From Vibrio splendidus (GTDB lineage: Bacteria > Pseudomonadota > Gammaproteobacteria > Enterobacterales > Vibrionaceae): 64,000 nt of DNA. Position numbers and translations under genes: made by a program. A model generated the notes under the pieces. That model was not told the DNA's origin. It ran no database searches and saw nothing but the letters and a program-made list of their open reading frames with translations. This document shows positions 17,555 to 23,378 of this stretch, piece by piece (within the stretch, counting starts at the first letter, position 1; each line of letters opens with the position of its first letter). The DNA lies in assembly GCF_024347615.1 (NCBI RefSeq), contig NZ_AP025508.1, positions 434,001 to 498,000 of the forward strand, written 5' to 3'.

Positions 17555-19711
17555 GTGCGACGTGAAGTCGTATGAAGCGCTGTTCACCGCTAAACGAGTG
17601 AACCATCTGTATCACCAGATGAACCTAGGAGCCTGAATAAAGTAGCGGCTTTGACAATGTAACGAAGGTTGGTATTTTCCAATCGGGATTGAAATCGTGA
17701 GAGAACGATCCTCCTGATAACCACAACATCGGGTGAGTGCTAGGTAGTCAGCATGATGAACAGAAGTGAATCCGCGTAAGGTGCGTTATGTTGTGAAACA
17801 GCGGAAGTGGTTAATACGCTGTAGCCAAAAGGCACGAGAGTCGGAAAGAGATTGCCCCATGCTCTTTCGTGATCATTGAACTCTCCGCACCATAGCGGGC
17901 ATCTAAACTGACATTGCGTGACATACGGAACACGGTAAGCCTGTATCTCTCCCTACGGGAAAGCCCCTGTGGCCGATAGTGATGCGGGTAGAGGAGGTTG
18001 GAAAAAGCAAAGGCTGCATTGTAATGACGCAGATACAGGTTTGTGCCTGATCACGAAAGTGAGCCCACTTCCAACTGGTCTCTCGTTGCGAGAGAGTTTG
18101 AAGAACTTTATTAAGGAAGAAAAGCAAATGACGATTTCGAATGAGATTAGTGCATCTTCTGACAGTGCACTGTGGCAATCCATTAACTGGAAGGCCGCAG
18201 AGGCGAACGTCTTAAAGCTTCAAATGCGTATCGCAAAGGCAACTAGAGACGGTAAACACGGCAAAGCAAAAGCATTGCAGTGGATACTGACTCACTCTCG
18301 CTCAGCAAAACTTCTTGCTGTTAAGCGAGTTTCTCAAAATAAAGGCAGTAAAACGCCTGGAATAGACGGCGTTGTCTGGAATACAGACACGCGTCGTATG
18401 AAAGCAGTAAATCAACTGAGTCGGAAAGCTTACCAAGCGAAACCACTCAGGCGTATCTATATCCCCAAAAAGAATGGCAAGCTTCGACCTCTGGGCATAC
18501 CATGCATGATAGACAGAGCACAACAAGCGCTACACCTATTATCGCTAGAGCCTATATCAGAAACAACTGCCGACCCGAATAGTTATGGCTTTAGAACAAA
18601 TCGTAGCACGGCTGACGCTGTCGACCAGTGCTTCAAGTGTTTGGCTTTAAAGAAATCGGCTAAATGGGTTCTTGAAGGAGATATTAAAGCTTGCTTCGAC
18701 AAAATAGGGCATCAATGGCTTATGGATAACATCGCCATCGATAAACGGATGTTGGAGCAATGGCTAAAGTCAGGCTTTGTAGACAAAGGGCTGTTTTACG
18801 ACACCGACGAAGGCACTCCTCAAGGCGGAATTATATCCCCCACCTTGATGTTGATGACGTTATCGGGTCTCGAACAGCGCATTAAGTCTACCGCGCTTAA
18901 GAAAGGAGCAAGAGCTAACTTTATTGGATATGCCGACGATTTCGTCGTCACTTGCGCTTCAAAGGAAGTACTCGAGAACGATATCAAACCGTTGATTGCT
19001 GATTTCTTAGCGGAAAGAGGCTTAACATTATCCGAAGAGAAAACGCACATTACTCATATCAACGATGGCTTTGACTTTCTTGGGTTCAACCATAGGAAGT
19101 ACAAAGGGAAACTGCTCATCAAGCCGAGTAAATCCAATACGTTGATGTTCTTAAGCAATCTGCGTGAACTCATCAAAAAGCACGTAACCCTTCCAGTGAA
19201 TGATCTTATCAAACTGATAAATCCTAAACTCAGGGGATGGTCGAACTATTATCGGCACTGCGTAGCTAAACAGGTATTCGGATATGTCGGTCACAAACTA
19301 TTCCATACGTTATGGCACTGGGCTAAAAGGCGTCATCCAACAAAGTCTAAAACTTGGATTGCCCTAAAATACTTCATCAACCGAAAAGGCCAATGGCAGT
19401 TTCACGGTTGGCAGAAGATCATGGATATGGATTGCCAGTTCAATCTCTTCCAAATAGCCAAAGTGCCAATAGAAAGGCATGTGAAAATCCGAAGTGCAGC
19501 GACACCCTTTGACCCTCTTTACCAAGAATACTTGGTAAAGAGAAAATCTAAAAGGCTAGCTCGTAACTCTTGGAACGAACCTGCTTCGACTGCTTTATAA
19601 GTTGCTGGGTATCAAACGATGCCTTCGTGGAGGCTTGAGCCTAGTGCAGTGAAAGTTGCACGCTGGGTTCTTAGGGAGACGGCACTTGGTAACAAGTGTC
19701 GTCCACCCGAC
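17555..19711 (+). mobile_element. Complete group II intron (2157 bp) with maturase gene
   Basis: The 5' end is GTGCGACG at 17555. The 3' end is AC at 19710-19711, after domain V and domain VI. Domain V reads GAGCCTAGTGCAGTGAAAG and continues to GCACGCTGGGTTC (about 19635-19670), with the AGC triad and GAAA loop. Domain VI is the hairpin GACGGCACTTG-GTAA-CAAGTGTCGTC (about 19678-19703). The boundary is supported by EBS1 GCCCCA (17854-17859), the exact complement of IBS1 TGGGGC (17549-17554). The ribozyme and the maturase are both intact, so it could still splice and retrohome. The exons join in a non-coding stretch. Confidence 0.9.
18128..19600 (+). CDS. ltrA: Group II intron reverse transcriptase/maturase
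   Basis: 490 residues from the ATG at 18128, which follows AAGGAAG by eight bases; the frame is open further upstream, but that part is intron domain sequence. RT motifs: LEGDIKACFDKIGH (motif A), TPQGGIISPTLM (motif B) and IGYADDFVV (catalytic YADD). After the thumb, a maturase X domain (LRGWSNYYRHCVAKQVFGYV) is seen. The C-terminus lacks an obvious HNH nuclease. It folds and splices the intron RNA and primes retrohoming. Confidence 0.93.
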   Translation: MTISNEISASSDSALWQSINWKAAEANVLKLQMRIAKATRDGKHGKAKALQWILTHSRSAKLLAVKRVSQNKGSKTPGIDGVVWNTDTRRMKAVNQLSRKAYQAKPLRRIYIPKKNGKLRPLGIPCMIDRAQQALHLLSLEPISETTADPNSYGFRTNRSTADAVDQCFKCLALKKSAKWVLEGDIKACFDKIGHQWLMDNIAIDKRMLEQWLKSGFVDKGLFYDTDEGTPQGGIISPTLMLMTLSGLEQRIKSTALKKGARANFIGYADDFVVTCASKEVLENDIKPLIADFLAERGLTLSEEKTHITHINDGFDFLGFNHRKYKGKLLIKPSKSNTLMFLSNLRELIKKHVTLPVNDLIKLINPKLRGWSNYYRHCVAKQVFGYVGHKLFHTLWHWAKRRHPTKSKTWIALKYFINRKGQWQFHGWQKIMDMDCQFNLFQIAKVPIERHVKIRSAATPFDPLYQEYLVKRKSKRLARNSWNEPASTAL

Positions 19712-19883
19712 AAAGGTATGTTTGCCGTGTTCGATACTGTTTGTGTTCGATACTGTTATGTGATCGATACTGTTACAGCTCTAGACAAAAATCATTTGGA
19801 GGTTTTGCTAATCGATTAAATAGCAATTTAAGTCAGGTATGACTGACCTCTATCTCTGTGGCCAAGTTTATCTAAGAACTGCA
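19712..19883. repeat. 3' exon of the intron with short repeats
   Basis: TTCGATACTGTT or a close variant (TCGATACTGTTA) occurs three times between about 19729 and 19776, roughly 16-19 bases apart. No gene found. Confidence 0.6.
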
Positions 19884-20441
19884 TTAAGTATTTTCTTGTT
19901 CCGGAAAGGTGACTACCCATACTGAATGTTTATCCTTCAACGACGCTGTACCCTTGTTAATCATTGCTCTAAGTAGGGCAAAGCGACGATTACCTTCTAG
20001 TAAGTGTAAGGGTTTAAGCATGGGACCTTCATGTCCCGGATATCGAAACTCTAAAATTGGGTGGCTATGGTTAGAGGCATTTCGAGCAACAATTAGAGGA
20101 GCAGGGGTTGTACCCTGTTCAAGCATGAAATTACAAAATGCTGGCGCACTATGGCGGCCTGATCTTACCCACCATTCTCCTTTTTCTAGTAGCCGCTTTT
20201 CATCGTAAGGATAATGCTTGATGCTTTCAATTTCAGCGTTAGACAACTCTACCAACTGAAAGTCCCACTGTGACAAGTTTGGAATGAGATTAAGTGCGTC
20301 AACGACATCGCCATCTCCTTTTCCATGTTCATAAACCCATTGTCTTAAGACACTTTCTGGGAAGTTACTAAGTTCTTCTGGTATCAATTTGTAAAAATCA
20401 TCAAAGCTAACTTCATGTCCAACCTTTGGAAAATGAGTCAT
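19884..20441 (-). CDS. Unknown protein with ParB/Srx-like motif
   Basis: 185 residues. PLIVARNASNHSHPILEFRY and the later LLEGNRRFALLRAM resemble the strand and GxxR helix of ParB/sulfiredoxin-fold proteins, where the motif binds a nucleotide. No DNA-binding HTH is visible. It is the third gene of a cassette (85 aa, 151 aa, 185 aa) on the minus strand. The fold is a guess from one motif; the function is unknown. Confidence 0.6.
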   Translation of the reverse strand: MTHFPKVGHEVSFDDFYKLIPEELSNFPESVLRQWVYEHGKGDGDVVDALNLIPNLSQWDFQLVELSNAEIESIKHYPYDEKRLLEKGEWWVRSGRHSAPAFCNFMLEQGTTPAPLIVARNASNHSHPILEFRYPGHEGPMLKPLHLLEGNRRFALLRAMINKGTASLKDKHSVWVVTFPEQENT

Positions 20442-20491
20442 TCTCTCTCCCTGTTGCCGTGTTGCAACTCAAGTTATATTTCTATCTTGAT

Positions 20492-20947
20492 TTAGCCAAA
20501 AATATCTAATTGCTTTAGTTCTTTTTGTCTACCTGCACCAGAATCATCATCCCACACAATGGTTATATCTATATATTTCTGGCCACTCAGCGCGCCGGAT
20601 GACAAGAAGTCCTTATTAGCCCCTGACTCAATGCAAGGGATCAGGTGGCCTTCTTCGATAATGACCCTATCATTACCATTTGGGAACGATAAGCGCACAT
20701 TACGCGCATCAGCATCACCTTTATTAAAAACACGCAGTCGATATTTTGTTTGCCCTAGACTTATGAAACGAGCACTCAAATCAGCCTTGTAAGTACTCAG
20801 TATCTTTTGCTCTGCTTGTCTCAAATGTAATTTAGTAAGCCTGTCAGTTCTATCTAGTATATCTGCTTGCTTCTTGTAAAAACGCCAAGTCATGAACCAT
20901 GTTGCAGCAGAAATAACTAAAGCGCCAAAAGCGATCCAATCACTCAT
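20492..20947 (-). CDS. Unknown membrane-anchored protein
   Basis: 151 residues. One N-terminal membrane segment (WIAFGALVISAATWFMTW, about 4-21) is followed by a charged helix and a beta-rich cytoplasmic domain (RLRVFNKGDADARNVRLSF, ITIVWDDDSG) with an immunoglobulin-like feel. It starts five bases after the zinc-ribbon gene, so the two are co-transcribed. No function recognised. Confidence 0.65.
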   Translation of the reverse strand: MSDWIAFGALVISAATWFMTWRFYKKQADILDRTDRLTKLHLRQAEQKILSTYKADLSARFISLGQTKYRLRVFNKGDADARNVRLSFPNGNDRVIIEEGHLIPCIESGANKDFLSSGALSGQKYIDITIVWDDDSGAGRQKELKQLDIFG

Positions 20948-20952
20948 ATAAC

Positions 20953-21210
20953 CTACCTGATTTTAATGTTTTTGGAGCCCTTAAGTGCTTTTCTTAAGTG
21001 TTGTTTGAACTCCTTTTCCAACTGCTTGCTAACATCTTTCTTCATGTCTTCTACTGTATTACTAATCAACTCTTGGTTAGCCTCAGTTAACTCATCTGTT
21101 GAGAAGGTTCGACCGCAATCAGTACAAGTATGCTCTTCACCTTCGGTCGCAAAATCAGAGTTACCACAAGTTTCGCATATCATCTGGACTTGTCTATTTT
21201 GCTCTTTCAT
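20953..21210 (-). CDS. Small zinc-ribbon protein
   Basis: 85 residues. ICETCGNSDF and CTDCGRTF give two CxxC knuckles (residues 12-35) that should bind one zinc; the rest is a charged helix rich in lysine and glutamate. The ATG is preceded by AAGGAGAT. First gene of the three-gene cassette. Probably a nucleic-acid or protein adaptor; the role is unknown. Confidence 0.65.
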   Translation of the reverse strand: MKEQNRQVQMICETCGNSDFATEGEEHTCTDCGRTFSTDELTEANQELISNTVEDMKKDVSKQLEKEFKQHLRKALKGSKNIKIR

Positions 21211-21610
21211 TTTATCTCCTTATTGCAGTACTTAAACTCACTTAAGAGGCTCTATCGACATAAGGTAGTTTGTTTTGAAGTGAAGCAAACGGTTAGTTCT
21301 AATATGTGTAATTTTAAATGGCTTCAAATCGCTCTAATTAATCACCACAACGGCGATACACACTTTGTTGTATATTAATGGTTTTAGAGTAATTTAGTCA
21401 AAGAGTAGCTTGTTGAAATGTTACGAGTAGAGGCAAAAATGGGTTACGTTTGTTTGCTCAGGCATGTGATCACCAAGCGATTCTGTCGTTCGCTTAATTA
21501 CTATTGCAGGGGAAGTGCCAGAGATAGCAAGAGTATGCAGCATAGCTAAGGTAGTCTAGAATCTGATTTAATGCTAATCCTGTTCAACCTAAATTTCGAA
21601 GCAAATTTCA
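21211..21610. other. Gene-free region upstream of the zinc-ribbon cassette
   Basis: No credible gene on either strand. It should contain the promoter of the three-gene cassette, but I cannot assign it with confidence. Confidence 0.4.
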
Positions 21611-21795
21611 GGTGATCACAAAAACGACTTTTATCAAATCTATGAATAGCGGTTACTTCAAACGTAGGTGATCATAAAAACGACTTTTCTCAAATCTATG
21701 AATAGCGGTTACTTCAAACGTAGGTGATCATAAAAACGACTTTTCTCAATTCTATGAATAGCGGTTACCTCAAACGTAGGTGATCATAAAAATGA
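21611..21795. repeat. 56-bp tandem repeat, three copies plus a partial
   Basis: GGTGATCA(C/T)AAAAACGACTT starts at 21611, 21667 and 21723, with a truncated copy at 21779. Each unit continues with CTATGAATAGCGGTTAC and TCAAACGTA. Units differ at only a few positions. They lie in a gene-free stretch. Confidence 0.95.
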
Positions 21796-21810
21796 GCGTT
21801 TGGTTAGTTG

Positions 21811-21870
21811 TCCATCGTTGTCCATCGTTGTCCATCGTTGTCCATCGTTGTCCATCGTTGTGCACCGTTA
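21811..21870. repeat. 10-bp tandem repeat TCCATCGTTG, five copies plus one variant
   Basis: Five perfect copies at 21811-21860, then TGCACCGTTA. It sits 16 bases after the 56-bp repeat block. Confidence 0.95.
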
Positions 21871-22046
21871 GACAACGTATTAAGAGGAGAGCCCCGTTAG
21901 TTTGTAGCTTGCTAAAAGATGAGCTGTTTTTTGGGGAACAGAATTAAAATCAGTTATGAAGAATACATCGATGTTTTAACTTACCCCCTCAACAAATAGA
22001 TGATGAATTTTCAGTAAAGATCTCTCAAGAAAGGTTGTATTGATAG

Positions 22047-22307
22047 CTAATCATCATCTTCTGCAAAGAGTTCTTCGATCTCATCCCAATCAGGCAGTTG
22101 ATGTGTTTTTTCTACGATCTCAAACTGCAAATTAACAGCATTCAATAACCTTTCAAATATATCGAATGAACCTGTAAAACGGCCATTCTCGATTTCTGAA
22201 ATGGTAGTTTTATTAATTCTAGTCAACTTCGATACCTGTAATTGTGTCAGCCCCATATTGTTACGTGCGTGCTTAACTTTTAGCCCTATTTCGTACCTGC
22301 AAGCCAT
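22047..22307 (-). CDS. XRE-family transcriptional regulator (HipB-like)
   Basis: 86 residues. A Cro/C1 HTH covers residues 5-60 (VKHARNNMGLTQLQVSKLTR, INKTTISEIENG), and a very acidic tail follows (EIEELFAEDDD). The promoter region carries two inverted operator copies (22323-22344, 22362-22383), suggesting autoregulation. No toxin or HipA partner is adjacent, so it may be an orphan regulator controlling island genes. Confidence 0.8.
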   Translation of the reverse strand: MACRYEIGLKVKHARNNMGLTQLQVSKLTRINKTTISEIENGRFTGSFDIFERLLNAVNLQFEIVEKTHQLPDWDEIEELFAEDDD

Positions 22308-22322
22308 AGTTCATTCAACTTA

Positions 22323-22383
22323 GTATTAGCCATATAGCTAACACTATAGGTTATTTAGGGGGTGTTAGCTATATAGCTAATAC
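22323..22383. promoter_or_regulatory. Paired operators of the XRE regulator
   Basis: GTATTAGCCATATAGCTAAC (22323-22342, continuing AC) and its inverted partner GTGTTAGCTATATAGCTAAT (22362-22381, continuing AC) match over 22 bases with one mismatch. The second contains the perfect palindrome TTAGCTATATAGCTAA (22365-22380). They lie just upstream of the XRE start and are the likely binding sites for that protein. Confidence 0.8.
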
Positions 22384-22648
22384 GATAGTAGATCGTCATG
22401 TGTTGTCTACAACTAAGAAAGAATACAGCCACGATAGAGCGATTAGCTGAGGAGGTGTTTAGGAGATAAAAAGTAGCATTTATTAAAAAGATTCATTAAA
22501 GAGCAATTGAATCTTTTCAATCTATTCCAAATACAACTTCATCCGTTACAGATAGGGGGAGGGCAATACTTAAAATTATATACGTATTTAATCAAGTATT
22601 TCTATCAGAAGCATTTTTTAAAATAAGAGGTTGTGATAATAATTGGGT
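22384..22648. other. Gene-free region between XRE operators and the island tRNA terminator
   Basis: No gene or repeat recognised. It could contain a divergent promoter driven from the operator region, but no plus-strand gene follows. Confidence 0.4.
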
Positions 22649-22675
22649 AAAAAAAAAGAAGCTCAAAGGCTTCTT
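22649..22675 (-). terminator. Terminator of the island tRNA gene
   Basis: Read on the minus strand, AAGAAGC pairs with GCTTCTT (22656-22662, 22669-22675) and is followed by seven or more Ts. It lies about 40 bases after the tRNA CCA end. Confidence 0.85.
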
Positions 22676-22713
22676 CTTTTACCTCAATCAAATGACTTGA
22701 GTAAGGATATGTG

Positions 22714-23033
22714 TGGTGGCCCCTCGCAGACTTGAACTGCGGACCAATCGATTCAGTTTATCCAATACTTTCGTAAAGGGCTGGACTATATCATCATCCT
22801 CGCATTGCGGTGGGATGTCGGACGCTAGTGTTGTATTACACAGCAAGATCGTGCTGAACCAACTAGTCTCTGAACCTTCCTTTCACGCTTGAAAGGCTTG
22901 GCTGCTGATTGGCTTGGGATACTTATTTATCCGGTAGCTTTCCAGCAATTCATCCGATTTTTCCATATGTCATTACTAACATAGGTCACAACTTAATATG
23001 AGTCGACTGCTCTAACCACTGAGCTAAGGGGCC
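22714..23033 (-). tRNA. tRNA-Ile(CAU) carrying a group I intron
   Basis: The 5' exon is 22998-23033 (36 nt, starting GGCCCCTTAGCTCAGTGG and ending in the anticodon CAU). The 3' exon is 22714-22753 (40 nt, ending GGGGCCACCA). Joined, they give a 76-nt cloverleaf: anticodon stem GTCGA/TCGAT, loop CTCATAA, T-stem CGCAG/CTGCG. GGCCCC...CAU matches the tRNA-Ile2 type, in which C34 is changed to lysidine to read AUA. Compared with the broken host copy it has compensatory changes (28-42, one T-stem pair), so it looks selected and functional. The only unusual feature is the intron between U36 and A37. Confidence 0.95.
22754..22997 (-). ncRNA. Group I self-splicing intron in the tRNA-Ile anticodon loop (244 nt)
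   Basis: In order on the minus strand: P element AATTGCTGGAAAGC (22937-22950), Q AATCAGCAGCC (22900-22910), R GGTTCAGAGACTA (22864-22876) and S GATGATATAGTCC (22783-22795). These are close to the family consensus. The 5' exon ends in U and the intron in G, as required. Intron nucleotides 6-12, GUUGUGA, act as guide: GUGA pairs with exon UCAU (with the U-G at the splice site) and GUU with the first three 3'-exon bases AAU. No homing endonuclease is encoded. A tRNA-Ile(CAU) group I intron is known from Azoarcus, at the same anticodon. Confidence 0.95.
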
Positions 23034-23159
23034 AAATTGTGTTGCTAATATACGCGGAGTATACCAGACTTTTTTATCATCCCTACAGACTCTTCTGTTA
23101 AGAAAGATATTCTCTATTATACGGGTTCCAAAGATAACCTTGAAACTACCCCCCAATAA
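23034..23159 (-). promoter_or_regulatory. Leader of the island tRNA with candidate promoters
   Basis: On the minus strand a perfect TATAAT (23116-23121 on the plus strand as ATTATA) and a second TATACT closer to the tRNA are present, but neither has a good -35. The island tRNA could be transcribed from here or by read-through from the host tRNA promoter, since no terminator intervenes. Confidence 0.45.
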
Positions 23160-23215
23160 GAACTGGGGACCGAACGATTATGAGTCGTGCGCTCTAACCA
23201 CTGAGCTAAGGGGCC
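23160..23215 (-). pseudogene. Host tRNA-Ile(CAU), 5' part only (split by the island)
   Basis: 56 nt from GGCCCCTTAGCTCAGTGG through anticodon loop CTCATAA to the T-loop start CCCCAGTTC; then island sequence begins (TTATTGGGG). The missing 20 nt are at 2046-2065. As it stands it has no acceptor 3' strand and cannot make a tRNA. Pair 27-43 is C-U, which may be natural or early decay. Confidence 0.92.
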
Positions 23216-23226
23216 GTAGGGCATAG

Positions 23227-23255
23227 ATTATAGGGGAACCAATCAATGGTGTCTA
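23227..23255 (-). promoter_or_regulatory. Promoter of the host tRNA-Ile gene
   Basis: Read on the minus strand: TAGACA, 17 bases, TATAAT, then CTATGCCCTAC before the tRNA 5' end. The 17-base spacing and near-consensus hexamers make this a strong sigma-70 promoter. It now reads into the tRNA fragment and onwards towards the island tRNA. Confidence 0.8.
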
Positions 23256-23310
23256 GACACTATGAGGGGCAATTCCGCTTACATCTTAGCCACTTAAATC
23301 ACGTAGGCAC

Positions 23311-23340
23311 AAAAAAGGTGAGCCAACGCTCACCTTTTTT
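23311..23340 (-). terminator. Terminator after rpoD
   Basis: AAAAGGTGAGC and GCTCACCTTTT with a CAAC loop; runs of A and T on both sides make it potentially bidirectional. It lies 39 bases after the rpoD stop. Confidence 0.9.
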
Positions 23341-23378
23341 ATTTTATGCTTAAAAGCTAACCACACTAAAGCGTGTAA

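Larger units (their letters stand above)
2072..23159. mobile_element. Integrated genomic island in a tRNA-Ile(CAU) gene (about 21.1 kb)
   Basis: The ends are set by a split tRNA gene: a 3' remnant at 2046-2065, a 5' remnant at 23166-23215 and the core GAACTG at each junction. Bringing the island ends together gives a candidate attP, CCCCACATAA-CAGTTC-TTATTGGGGG, whose arms are imperfect inverted repeats (8 of 10 positions next to the core). This is the layout expected for a tyrosine recombinase with a 6-bp crossover. Cargo: retron-like set, recombinase trio, satellite array, phosphoesterase, STAND nuclease, group II intron, unknown cassette and a replacement tRNA. Several genes, notably the STAND gene, look more AT-rich than the flanking core genes. 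Confidence 0.88.

Noticed and set aside
19619..19819. 66-aa plus-strand frame after the maturase
   Set aside because: It overlaps ribozyme domains V and VI and the exon repeats; not a protein gene.
21611..21870. CRISPR array
   Set aside because: Units are directly adjacent without spacers.
22714..22753. Simple attachment-site duplicate of the tRNA 3' end instead of an exon
   Set aside because: The island's 5' part at 22998-23033 fits it exactly to 76 nt with matching stems, and the sequence between them has all group I core elements.
22754..22997. Homing endonuclease or ORF inside the group I intron
   Set aside because: The intron is only 244 nt and no open frame of useful length exists in it.
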